Positions 8,312 through 16,822 of a stretch of 41,411 nucleotides of DNA are shown piece after piece. Below the pieces are notes generated by a model. It worked only from the letters and a program-made list of their open reading frames with translations. It made no database searches and was not told the DNA's origin. The translations under genes were made by a program, and so were the position numbers. Source of the stretch: Clostridiaceae bacterium (lineage in GTDB: Bacteria > Bacillota > Clostridia > Saccharofermentanales > DTU023). The stretch lies in the NCBI GenBank assembly GCA_012521015.1, contig JAAYNE010000124.1, forward strand, positions 1-41,411. Reading direction: 5' to 3'. Each line of letters starts with the position of its first letter. Within the stretch, counting starts at the first letter, position 1.

Positions 8312-10525
8312 CTAATTTAAGTATTTATTGATGTAGCCATACATATAGGTGTTCTCTATATAATTTTTTAAGCTGAAATCTGCGGGCAATAGTTTGGCTT
8401 GCTCAGCTAAATCTTGATAGGTTACAGATTCAAATTTTTTATCTTTTAAGAGGGCTAAGATTTCTTTAATTTGATCTAAACTAAAATTATTTGTGTTTAC
8501 ATTCAGGATAATTAAAGAATCATTGTTTTTGGCTTTTTCGATATAGTCTAACAATTCCGTCTTTTCATCAGCATTTTCCCAATACAATTGGCGAGCTTGC
8601 ATGTTCATCGAACTCGGATAAGTTATCATCTTGATGGGTTGAGATTTTGCACCGGTTTTATTCACCTGAACAAAAGAATAATGGTGCATAGTTCGATATT
8701 CAATTGTCGAATTATAAGATCCGTATGGCGGTGCATAAGCAATCGGTTCTGTCAATCCATGTTCCATAAAAAATTCTTTTGTCCTGATGCGATTATCGTC
8801 TTGGATGGTGGATGGACGAATATAGGTATTTTGATAGAAAAATTCTCCGTCTTCAAAAATAGCCCCGGATTCTTTCATTTTGGTAAAGTCATTGATTGTT
8901 AGTGTGTTCTCATCTACATCACCTATTCCGGATGAATTGGTAAAAGTAACTGCTTGAAAACCAGAATCCTTGATCGTCTGATAGATTTTGAAAGTATCGG
9001 AATTTGTATTGGTCGTAGAGAGAATTACCGTCGGTTTGGTTATTTTAATCGTTTGAAATTTTTGATTTTGATAATCTTTAATTAAGAGGATTGACCCGGA
9101 TACAATGGATAATATAAGAATGCCTAGCGTTGCCAATGCAAGTTTTTTATTAGAAAGTTTATTCGGTAATTCGGAATCGACAATCAATAAACCGATTAAC
9201 AACCAAAAATATGCACTGATCAAATAACTGTCGGAGAGAAACAATTTGGCGCAAAGAGATAGCACGATAATATACAGTAGTCTCGTTGTCTTTTCAGGTG
9301 ATCTGATAATCTTTTTGATAACGGAATAAAGCAGGTAACCGAAAAATGCTAAACCAAAAATACCAAAATGATTCATTAATTCTAAAACTATATTATGGCT
9401 GTAGCCCCAATACCATCTTTTCCCTACTTCTAATCTGTCACCGTAAATGCCTTTGCCAAAAATGGGCGATTCTAAATAACTGTTAAAAGCTGTTTGCCAA
9501 ATTTTAATACGTCCGTTACTGTCTAAAAATTCGCCTCCGATAACTGAATCGACCGTCCTTGAAGATAGTGTGTCTTCTGACTCCGCAAGATCGTCAGATC
9601 CTTCCATCAGAGCAAGCTCCGATTCAGCAGGTGCCCATTTCTCTTTTAAGTTGTCTAATGCTCGATCAAGTTTCGGAATCAATAACATCAACAAAAATGA
9701 TATGGTAATAACTAAAATAACATTCAGAAGATATCTTAATTTTTCTTTAATTGTTGTTCGATTGATTTTTGGGGAGTCTCCAGCATAGACGAGTATCATT
9801 AATAAAGCAAAGGTCATGAAAATCAATAATGATCCTCTGGAACCGAAAAAAGTCGAACATGCCAAAGCAAGCGATCCCATCGTTAATAAGATCAATGATT
9901 TTTTAATGAATGCCATGATTATCAATACAATGCAAACAAAAATCATCTCATAGCCATATGACATATTATAAATCATGTTTCTTGCCGGCAGGCTATAATA
10001 AGCATCCCAATTTCCCGATAATAAGTACAACACTGCTTGATAAAGCAGGTAGACAAAATTTAATAATGAAGCATAATATATATTTCGCAAGATTTTGTTG
10101 AAATCTTTGACCAAGATAACAATTAATAAGGCAAATATGGTTTTTCGTACATCTATCAGCTGAACGGGTAAATTCATTTGTGAACCAAAGATCCAAAATT
10201 TAAGATCCGGGATTCTCAGAATCGATAAGAAGGATAAAGTTATTACTAAAAAAAATAAAGCAAAGAAAATCAAAAAATCTAAGCGTTTATTTTGTTTATA
10301 TTTGTATACAACAGCGACTACATACATCAGACCGAGAATACCCATGATGAAAACCGGACCGATCTTTCCCAGTGAAGAGACCATCAGATATGTAATAAAT
10401 CTTTGAGCAAAAAAGAGAATCATTGCAAAATCTGCAATATCAAATCCTTTTGAACTATAATTAATTTTCACTTGACCGAATAACGTGTTTTTGAAATTAG
10501 ATAATGTATTCTTAACTTTATCCAT
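8312..10525 (-). CDS. O-antigen ligase/polymerase (Wzy_C type) fused to a degenerate NodB polysaccharide-deacetylase domain
   Basis: This 737-residue membrane protein has about twelve hydrophobic segments (to roughly 460). A large outer loop carries the Wzy/WaaL hallmarks: RIKIWQTAF, SPIFGKGIYG and the catalytic-type SHNIVLELMNHFGIFGL. A final TM (about 465-487) is followed by an outside domain of about 220 residues (497-715) that aligns by eye with NodB deacetylases. KPTVILSTTNTNSD stands where motif 1 (TFDDG) belongs. IKDSGFQAVTF, then INDFTKMKESGAIFEDGEFF, stands where motif 2 (HSxxH) belongs. APPYGSYN matches motif 3, and SLIILNVNTNN matches motif 5. Metal-binding Asp-Asp and His-His are missing, so deacetylase activity is unlikely and a sugar-binding role is more plausible. 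It is the last gene of the minus-strand block A, next to a flippase. The ligase/polymerase call is firm; the NodB call is by pattern only. Confidence 0.85.
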   Translation of the reverse strand: MDKVKNTLSNFKNTLFGQVKINYSSKGFDIADFAMILFFAQRFITYLMVSSLGKIGPVFIMGILGLMYVVAVVYKYKQNKRLDFLIFFALFFLVITLSFLSILRIPDLKFWIFGSQMNLPVQLIDVRKTIFALLIVILVKDFNKILRNIYYASLLNFVYLLYQAVLYLLSGNWDAYYSLPARNMIYNMSYGYEMIFVCIVLIIMAFIKKSLILLTMGSLALACSTFFGSRGSLLIFMTFALLMILVYAGDSPKINRTTIKEKLRYLLNVILVITISFLLMLLIPKLDRALDNLKEKWAPAESELALMEGSDDLAESEDTLSSRTVDSVIGGEFLDSNGRIKIWQTAFNSYLESPIFGKGIYGDRLEVGKRWYWGYSHNIVLELMNHFGIFGLAFFGYLLYSVIKKIIRSPEKTTRLLYIIVLSLCAKLFLSDSYLISAYFWLLIGLLIVDSELPNKLSNKKLALATLGILILSIVSGSILLIKDYQNQKFQTIKITKPTVILSTTNTNSDTFKIYQTIKDSGFQAVTFTNSSGIGDVDENTLTINDFTKMKESGAIFEDGEFFYQNTYIRPSTIQDDNRIRTKEFFMEHGLTEPIAYAPPYGSYNSTIEYRTMHHYSFVQVNKTGAKSQPIKMITYPSSMNMQARQLYWENADEKTELLDYIEKAKNNDSLIILNVNTNNFSLDQIKEILALLKDKKFESVTYQDLAEQAKLLPADFSLKNYIENTYMYGYINKYLN

Positions 10526-10568
10526 CTTATAAATTCCTTAATGTTTCATAAAATACCACAATAGGTTA

Positions 10569-11765
10569 TTATACATTTTTTACTTTCAATAATGAAAGCA
10601 GGTAGAGTAACCACAAAACAAATTTTGAGAATGCTGCTCCGTATGCAAATCCGATCACTCCGAAGAATTTTGAACCGAGAAACGCAAAAAGAATAAAACA
10701 TGTCAAATGGATCAAATTAAAATATTTTATTCTATTTAATTCCAAGTATCGTAAATAAACCATTTTTAATAAACTCGAAGCAATTGAGAATACGCCATTG
10801 ATTGCTAAAGGAATCAAAATTGTAAGCACTATATGTAAATATTTCTTGTATAAAATTCGGGTCATCAAGTAAATAGCCGGAATATTTAAGATAAATACCA
10901 GAACAACAATCATTAAGTTTACTTTAATATGATTTTTGATTACGGTCTTTGCATCAGACACACTATCTTTCGATAACCAAGCTAAAATAACTCCGTTAAT
11001 CGGATTTATTATAATAAATAACAAATTTGAAACTACCGATCCTGCATAGTAAGCATTCATCATCACATTCCCCAAAAGCGGTAAAATCAGTATTTTATCC
11101 GCATAATTAGGAATATTGGTTAATAAGGTCGAGCTGAAAAGTTCTAAAAACTCTTTTAATACTTTACGAAAATCGTCACTTTTATCCGGTTTGGTTATAA
11201 AAAAAGCACCGGCAGCATACCGATAGAATAATGAAGATAATATTTCAGCTAAGAAAATCGGGAGCCAAAAAATTAGAAAAGCATAATTCAGGAATATGAT
11301 CGATAAAAGGACTCCTACCAAGTATAAAAAATTACCTGCAATGATTGCTTTAAAATTCATCTGTAATCGTAAATAACCGACAATAAAAAGCCTGAAGTTC
11401 GTTAAAATAACTGTTAAAGATAAAAATAGCGCAGAAATAATGGAAAATTTTAAAATAATTAAAGTTATGAACATAAATCCGCCCAAAAAAATTGAAGTTA
11501 TATTCAAAATATATCTGATATCGGGCAAAGTCCGTTCGCCCATTTCCCGCCCGGTTAAAACTTGATGTAAAATCCCCAGTTCATTGCCCAAAGAAACTGT
11601 TAAAATATTGGCTATCATCACATAAAGTATAAATTGAGCATTCCTTTCAGCATCGAGCTTCCAGGCTAAAAACGGCATCATGATCGCTTGAAATGCAATC
11701 ATATAAATGCCGAAAGCCAGCGTGTTTTTTATAATATCTTTTAAAAATTGTTTTCTGTTTTGCAT
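10569..11765 (-). CDS. Wzx-like lipid-linked oligosaccharide flippase (MOP superfamily)
   Basis: This 398-residue, almost wholly hydrophobic protein has about twelve predicted membrane spans. Its pattern fits polysaccharide-biosynthesis exporters of the MOP/MATE superfamily: an N-terminal amphipathic start, an early NxxL/GNELG segment and short charged loops. It would flip an undecaprenyl-linked unit to the outer face for the adjacent ligase/polymerase (8312-10525). It is shorter than the second flippase of the window (21752). The ribosome site is weak. Family membership rests on hydrophobicity, context and overall resemblance; there are no catalytic motifs to check, and another lipid or polysaccharide transporter remains possible. 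Confidence 0.72.
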   Translation of the reverse strand: MQNRKQFLKDIIKNTLAFGIYMIAFQAIMMPFLAWKLDAERNAQFILYVMIANILTVSLGNELGILHQVLTGREMGERTLPDIRYILNITSIFLGGFMFITLIILKFSIISALFLSLTVILTNFRLFIVGYLRLQMNFKAIIAGNFLYLVGVLLSIIFLNYAFLIFWLPIFLAEILSSLFYRYAAGAFFITKPDKSDDFRKVLKEFLELFSSTLLTNIPNYADKILILPLLGNVMMNAYYAGSVVSNLLFIIINPINGVILAWLSKDSVSDAKTVIKNHIKVNLMIVVLVFILNIPAIYLMTRILYKKYLHIVLTILIPLAINGVFSIASSLLKMVYLRYLELNRIKYFNLIHLTCFILFAFLGSKFFGVIGFAYGAAFSKFVLWLLYLLSLLKVKNV

Positions 11766-11784
11766 ATATTTATCTTAATCAAAA

Positions 11785-12897
11785 TTAATAAATCTTCAAT
11801 TTATCTATTAATTCCAAGATATATTCCATGTCCTTTTTAGAATAGCGTTGATCAATCGGAATACACAAACAGTTCTTTCTGATTTTCGCCAATTCATCTG
11901 AAACAGGTGTTATTTCCACATTTTGCGGTATCGGCCAGACTACGGGACAATATACATTATTTGTTGCCAAATATTCCTGAAAATCTTGACGTGTCATGTT
12001 TTTGACATTGAGCGGAAAATATAAAGGTATTACTCCTGTCGCTAATTCAAAATATGGTGTTCCGATTTTATCCCAATTCGCATAATTATAAAGAGTCTGA
12101 TAGTTAACTCTTCTTTGTAGCTGCCATTCTTTTAATGTTGACTTTGCAGTAAAAAGTTCAAGCATTTTTCGCGAAAAATTTGTCATGCTATGTAGTGTAT
12201 ATTGGTTATCAAAAAAAGTCTGTTTGAGATTTGCAAATCCTTGCAACATTTCAGACTTTTCACCTTTTTGATAACTCAAGTATTTTTCTTTTAAATCATA
12301 GACTTGCAGCGTATCTTTTGTCAGGTCTTCTTGTTCCGGTTCAATTGACAATAAGCAGAATTTTCCGTTGATTTTTTCTGCAATGGCACCATCTGGTAAG
12401 GCAGCCCATTTCCGCAAGCTGACAATCTTATAATCCGCAAACGGATACTCAAAACCTGATGCCCAACTTTGAGTCGCATCATAAATTACAATCGTTGATT
12501 GTTTATCCAGCAACTGGTCTTGAATAATTGTATCAAAGCCGAAATAAGGATGAAACAATAAAACATCAGGAGTTTTGTTTTTGATTAAGTTGTTTAAGGT
12601 CGAAGTTCTGACTTGAAATTTCTGATCAACCGAATAGAAAGATAAATGATATCCTTTTTCTAAAAAACCTCCCAAGACACTTTGACAGGTATATGCCGGA
12701 ACCAGAGCAGTCTTGTTTGTATTTACTGTTTTCGTTATATCGGTCAAACAGGCACAAATTGCCTGCCTGCCTGAACTCAGAAATTTCAGATTTTCAGAGT
12801 CCTGAATGTTAATCGGTTCGGACGAATTTTCTATTTCTAATATTTTTTTGTTTAGGAGATGAAAACTGCTTCCTATCTCATATGTTTGATTCCACAT
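11785..12897 (-). CDS. Atypical DegT/DnrJ/EryC1-like PLP protein
   Basis: This 370-residue protein has the fold-type I aminotransferase layout but is diverged from the four regular DegT enzymes of the window. FLSSGRQAICACL resembles the usual SGTxAL helix start. ALVPAYTCQSV replaces the usual VPxxTFxAT. IYDATQSWAS carries the Asp that would contact the PLP ring nitrogen. The SLRKWAALPDGA segment supplies a lysine where the family has SFHxTKN. The residues needed for a Schiff base are therefore present, while the surrounding signature (TTGEGG) is lost. It lies between a flippase and an ATP-grasp gene in block A. It could be a sugar aminotransferase, a sugar 3-dehydrase-like enzyme or another PLP enzyme acting on an amino-acid decoration. 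No clear ribosome site precedes the ATG, so the start is uncertain. Confidence 0.7.
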   Translation of the reverse strand: MWNQTYEIGSSFHLLNKKILEIENSSEPINIQDSENLKFLSSGRQAICACLTDITKTVNTNKTALVPAYTCQSVLGGFLEKGYHLSFYSVDQKFQVRTSTLNNLIKNKTPDVLLFHPYFGFDTIIQDQLLDKQSTIVIYDATQSWASGFEYPFADYKIVSLRKWAALPDGAIAEKINGKFCLLSIEPEQEDLTKDTLQVYDLKEKYLSYQKGEKSEMLQGFANLKQTFFDNQYTLHSMTNFSRKMLELFTAKSTLKEWQLQRRVNYQTLYNYANWDKIGTPYFELATGVIPLYFPLNVKNMTRQDFQEYLATNNVYCPVVWPIPQNVEITPVSDELAKIRKNCLCIPIDQRYSKKDMEYILELIDKLKIY

Positions 12898-12934
12898 ATA
12901 TTTTTAACAATAAAAAATTGTCACCTCATGCCTC

Positions 12935-14221
12935 TTACTTCATATTATAAAACTTGACTATATCATTTATGTTAAATGTATCTAAAATCATGTCATTACC
13001 TTGAGTATCAATTATTTTGATGTTCCGATAAATTTCTTTCAAGATTGCCATACCCGCACTTAAAGTCTCCGATGTAAAGAAAATTCTGGCAACGATTTGA
13101 CCCAGTGTTCCGATCATATGCTCTTTAATTGATTCGCCGGCTATCATTTTGAATGCACAATCAATCACTCCGGGAATTTGCATAATTTTATCATATCCGT
13201 CAATTCGTTCAATCGTGCCTTCTTTACCCAACATCGTTACATTGAAACCGAAAATATCGTTCTGCATTAATCTTTCTATATCAAACTTTGCATCGTCAGG
13301 TAACATCTTGCCCGTCAGACTGTGGTGGATCATCATCTTCAAGGGGTTAAAGTCATACATTTTTTCTTGCAATTTATATTCCAAGCTGCCGGTTAGACGA
13401 TAACCCAAATCATATACTTTTACAACACCTTCATGGAGCATACATTGGGCAAAGAGCATTCCGTCTTTAACGCCTAAATTCTTGAACATTTCTAGCATCG
13501 GCTGAGCGGTATATTTACGAAAAACAGCATCATAACTTGAAGGAAAACTGTAAAATACGGGAAGACCGATTTTTTCGCCTTGCGGTTTTGACAAAAATCT
13601 ATTTGCCGTACCGCTCAGATAAAACTGATTGTCGATAAACAAGAAAAAAGCTGTCATCTCGTTTCTTTCTGCAATATAAGGCTCAATTAAATATCGGACA
13701 TCCTCATTACTGATGACATTCTTGTATTCAGTATAATCGTATATAATTTCCAAGCCTTTACCGCCCGATCCTTCAATCGGTTTTAGCATTAAAGGATAAT
13801 CTTTGAAATCTTGATCAATTTGATCAGCACTATACGGTTCAAGTGTCGGCACACCAAATTCTTTGAACAATTTTTTATACTTCTGTTTATTGGTTAAAAC
13901 ACTAAATTGTTCTTGCGTGCCGTAGCAAGGCAAATCACACAAGTCGCACAGTTTGGCATATGGTTCAAGATAAGAATCCGTATAGCCGGTCATTACTCCG
14001 TCATAATTATTATCGATAATTAATCTTTGCAACGCCGGATAATCGGTAATACTGACATCAAAATATTCGTCTGCCATAAGTTTGACCGGTGATATGTCCG
14101 TATTATACCAATCAGTTACTCCGATTTTAATTCCCATTGCCTGAGCGGCATCCAAAATTTCTTTCATATTTCTGGAACCGCCTAAAAGCAATATTTTTTT
14201 ACCTTTGAAAATATCCTGCAT
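12935..14221 (-). CDS. ATP-grasp domain protein (carboxylate-amine ligase-like)
   Basis: This 428-residue cytosolic protein has the three-part ATP-grasp layout. A Rossmann-like pre-ATP domain begins KKILLLGGSRNMKEIL. A central nucleotide-binding part has LMLKPIEGSGGKGLEI as the glycine-rich lid and LIEPYIAERNEMTAFF behind it. A C-terminal metal/substrate part has VYDLGYRLTGS. In the standard family the last motif is ExNxRxGG; here it reads DLGYR, so the metal-site Asn is replaced by Gly. Such ligases join a carboxylate to an amine, often adding an amino acid. It is spaced two bases from the downstream phosphoglycosyl transferase, so the two are translationally close. The substrate is unknown; an amino-acid or peptide decoration of a sugar is an inference from context. 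Confidence 0.83.
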   Translation of the reverse strand: MQDIFKGKKILLLGGSRNMKEILDAAQAMGIKIGVTDWYNTDISPVKLMADEYFDVSITDYPALQRLIIDNNYDGVMTGYTDSYLEPYAKLCDLCDLPCYGTQEQFSVLTNKQKYKKLFKEFGVPTLEPYSADQIDQDFKDYPLMLKPIEGSGGKGLEIIYDYTEYKNVISNEDVRYLIEPYIAERNEMTAFFLFIDNQFYLSGTANRFLSKPQGEKIGLPVFYSFPSSYDAVFRKYTAQPMLEMFKNLGVKDGMLFAQCMLHEGVVKVYDLGYRLTGSLEYKLQEKMYDFNPLKMMIHHSLTGKMLPDDAKFDIERLMQNDIFGFNVTMLGKEGTIERIDGYDKIMQIPGVIDCAFKMIAGESIKEHMIGTLGQIVARIFFTSETLSAGMAILKEIYRNIKIIDTQGNDMILDTFNINDIVKFYNMK

Positions 14222-14223
14222 TA

Positions 14224-14871
14224 TTATTCCTCGGTCTTGTCTACATATTCAGGTCTTTGGATCTGCCTGATCTCATCAAGATCTCCTACTCTGCCTGTTC
14301 CGGCTATAACTACATCTTTCTGTTTCAAAACTTTGGCAACCGTTTTAAATATAATTTTCAGATCATTGATAAAAGTTACATTTTCGACATATTCAATATC
14401 ATATGCTAAACGCTGATCCCAGTCCAAATCATTGCGTCCTCTAATCTGTGCCAGACCGGTCAGACCTGGTCTTACATTATGGCGCTTTGCTTCTTGTTCA
14501 GTATAAAAAGGCAAATATTTGACTGATAGCGGTCTGGGGCCAACAAATGACATATCTCCTTTGAGAATGCACCAAAATTCAGGCAGCTCATCCAAAGAAG
14601 ATTTACGCAAAAATAGACCGAACTTAGTCAAACGATCTTTGTCAGGCAATAAGTTGCCGGCAGCATCTTTCTTATTATTCATACTTCTAAATTTAACTAA
14701 ACGAAAGATTTTTTCATTTTTACCGGGTCGGACTTGGCGAAAAAATACCGGCGAACCTAAATTCACTAAAACTAAAATACTTAAAATCAAGAGCAACGGT
14801 AATAAAATCAAAATCATAAGAAGCGAGCAGACAAAATCTAAAATCCTCTTGACAACTTTTTCGTAAATCAT
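14224..14871 (-). CDS. PglC-type phosphoglycosyl transferase (Bac_transf), initiating enzyme 1
   Basis: This 215-residue monotopic membrane enzyme has the compact length of PglC. One hydrophobic helix (about 12-36) is followed by the cytosolic catalytic domain with PVFFRQVRPGKN, KFRSM, the catalytic Asp-Glu dyad in SLDELPEFW, and the SFVGPRPLS and RPGLTGLAQIRGRN motifs. It would transfer a sugar phosphate from a UDP-sugar to undecaprenyl phosphate, starting a lipid-linked unit. Because PglC-type enzymes often prefer UDP-diNAc-bacillosamine or related sugars, a 4-amino sugar made with the 4,6-dehydratase (35980) and a DegT enzyme is a reasonable donor, but this is inferred. Its start codon overlaps the stop of the SDR gene upstream by four bases (14868-14871). 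Confidence 0.93.
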   Translation of the reverse strand: MIYEKVVKRILDFVCSLLMILILLPLLLILSILVLVNLGSPVFFRQVRPGKNEKIFRLVKFRSMNNKKDAAGNLLPDKDRLTKFGLFLRKSSLDELPEFWCILKGDMSFVGPRPLSVKYLPFYTEQEAKRHNVRPGLTGLAQIRGRNDLDWDQRLAYDIEYVENVTFINDLKIIFKTVAKVLKQKDVVIAGTGRVGDLDEIRQIQRPEYVDKTEE

Positions 14872-15779
14872 CTTTCTATCCTTTGCGCTAAAGCCTGAAA
14901 ATCATATTCTTCCTTTAAGATCAATTGCAGATCATATTCAGCTTGCCAACCGGCTACTTTTTCAAACAAAGAACAATCCAAAGAACTGTTAGTACCGTTG
15001 GCTTCCGAGTAATTTCGAATAATTTCCAATGGTTTGTTATTCTTTTTCATAATCGATTCAATTTCGATCGCAATATCCTCTACGGTATAAGATTCATGGG
15101 TGCCGACATTGTAATTTTTATTCCAATCATTATCTTCGAGTCGGATTGCTTTGAGTATAGCTTGCGCCATATCTTGCACGTGAGTAAAAGAAAAAATCTG
15201 CCCATTTAGATTAATGGAAATTTTTCCGGTCTCTATGGCATCTTTAATCAAGCGAGATGTTATTCTTTGGGGAAAATTCGGACCGACCAAGCTACCTATT
15301 CGCAGATTAAGATATTTCATATGATTAGCAATACAAAAATCGGCAATCCAGTTTTCCAGGTAATATTTGCCCATATCATAAAGAGTTGAAACCTTCACGA
15401 AATCTGTTTCTTTTGCAGCTTGAGTTCTTTGCACATCATAAACACTTTGCGAAGATATATGGATGATTTTATAAATATGATTTGCTTGAGCCTGATTCAG
15501 AATATCAAAAGTGAATTCACAATTACTTTTGATAATGGGAAAATCCCTGCTACGAACATAGGCTAAATGTAACAAAGTATAATCAGCAAGATTCATCTTT
15601 TTAGCTAAAAAATCTTGATTGCTGATGATTTGTAAATCCGGTCGATTTTGGTAATAGGACAATTTTGACGGGTCAGAGGATAAAGCAATTATGTCATGTT
15701 TTACTCTTATGTCAGAAAACAATTGATCAAGGATATTTTGGCCCAAAAATCCTCCGGCACCGGAAATAACTATTTTCAT
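14868..15779 (-). CDS. NAD-dependent epimerase/dehydratase family SDR protein
   Basis: This 303-residue extended short-chain dehydrogenase has the N-terminal nucleotide site KIVISGAGGFLGQNIL (GxxGxxG). The active-site serine region is IIHISSQSVYD, and the catalytic YxxxK is seen as YDMGKYYLENW (about 138-142). The substrate-domain motif LRIGSLVGPNF and the late FTHVQDMAQAIL are typical of nucleotide-sugar epimerases and reductases. It would act on a nucleotide sugar or a polyprenyl-linked sugar, for example as a 4-epimerase or 4-ketoreductase. It is coupled to the PglC-type transferase by a four-base overlap. In other loci this pairing often belongs to 4-keto-6-deoxy sugar reduction (FucNAc/QuiNAc type). 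The exact reaction cannot be assigned. Confidence 0.85.
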   Translation of the reverse strand: MKIVISGAGGFLGQNILDQLFSDIRVKHDIIALSSDPSKLSYYQNRPDLQIISNQDFLAKKMNLADYTLLHLAYVRSRDFPIIKSNCEFTFDILNQAQANHIYKIIHISSQSVYDVQRTQAAKETDFVKVSTLYDMGKYYLENWIADFCIANHMKYLNLRIGSLVGPNFPQRITSRLIKDAIETGKISINLNGQIFSFTHVQDMAQAILKAIRLEDNDWNKNYNVGTHESYTVEDIAIEIESIMKKNNKPLEIIRNYSEANGTNSSLDCSLFEKVAGWQAEYDLQLILKEEYDFQALAQRIER

Positions 15780-15782
15780 AAG

Positions 15783-16820
15783 TCAACCTCTATATTGCGG
15801 GAAATAATTGAAATTCTCTTTTTTGCTTTTGTTAACCATTGCATCATATACTTCCCGGTTATATATCTTTTTACCGATATAGTAATCAAAAAAACCTTTT
15901 TGGGTAAACTTAGACTTGAACTGCAGCAAAGAATCTTGCGGATCGTTGGTAGTCCCTCCGCCATAATGGATGTAATCAATGTTATGTTCTTTGCCCCATT
16001 GACAAGTAAGATATTTCAGCAAATACGCCGGGGAAAATTCCAAGTATTCCGACAGGGTCCCGGAAAGATGTGCATGCAAAAAATTGTTATAAACAAAGTA
16101 CAGACCGCTCGCAATACAAGTATCTTCAACAAACACATTAATATTTAACACATTATCTCTGAAAGATTTAAGCAACGCATCAAAATATTCAGGCGGAAAA
16201 TAATAAAAGCCTTTTGCTTTATTGCGATCCATCGTATCGTGATAAATTCTTATGAATTGCTCAAGATTATCCGGTCTGTCAATAATTTCATAAGAAAAAT
16301 CTTTTTGCAAAACTCTTCTGATACTTTTGCGGGCACTCCTGTTAAATTCTTCCATGAACGGATCTGTCGAACCTTTGACAACTGTTGCAACCGTTTTTCT
16401 CAGAAAGTGTGTATCAATAATTTCTTCGAAATCCAAATAATTTCTGATCAGCGGATGGAATCTGATAAATTCACAAATAATATTATTGTCCATACAATAC
16501 TGAGAAAATTGATGCTCATATTCCGTAACAAGTTTTGTCTTATCACCTTTTAACTCCAAAATAAGCGGACCGCCATAACCGTATGGTGTAGAAAGATCAA
16601 AATATTTTTGTTCCGGATCCAGATCTGCCGGCAAATGTTTTTTCAGGAACATATTGCTGATAATCCCGTCAGCTGTTTCCAAATGAAAAATCTCCGCAGT
16701 ACCTTCTTCAATTATTTCACACAGTTTGCCATAAACAGGTTCAAAATAGATGTCTTTATACAACAAGTTAAAATCGATTCCTTTCGTCCAATTATAATAT
16801 CGATTGCTCAGATTCAGCAT
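15783..16820 (-). CDS. FemAB/GNAT-like acyltransferase (Acetyltransf_6 type)
   Basis: This 345-residue protein shows the pattern of FemAB-related GNAT proteins found in surface-polymer loci. RSARKSIRRVLQKDF is a basic helix of the kind that precedes the second GNAT half. VFVEDTCIASGLYFVYNNFLHAHLSG forms the central beta strands. IDYIHYGGG followed by LLQFKSKF closes the fold, as in FemAB/CelD-like proteins. Proteins of this group transfer an acyl or aminoacyl group, either from acyl-CoA or, in Fem enzymes, from aminoacyl-tRNA. It is separated by only two bases from the DegT gene upstream and three from the SDR gene downstream, so it is tightly coupled within block A. Together with the ATP-grasp protein it hints at an N-acyl or aminoacyl sugar. 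Donor and acceptor are unknown. Confidence 0.78.
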   Translation of the reverse strand: MLNLSNRYYNWTKGIDFNLLYKDIYFEPVYGKLCEIIEEGTAEIFHLETADGIISNMFLKKHLPADLDPEQKYFDLSTPYGYGGPLILELKGDKTKLVTEYEHQFSQYCMDNNIICEFIRFHPLIRNYLDFEEIIDTHFLRKTVATVVKGSTDPFMEEFNRSARKSIRRVLQKDFSYEIIDRPDNLEQFIRIYHDTMDRNKAKGFYYFPPEYFDALLKSFRDNVLNINVFVEDTCIASGLYFVYNNFLHAHLSGTLSEYLEFSPAYLLKYLTCQWGKEHNIDYIHYGGGTTNDPQDSLLQFKSKFTQKGFFDYYIGKKIYNREVYDAMVNKSKKENFNYFPQYRG

Positions 16821-16822
16821 AG

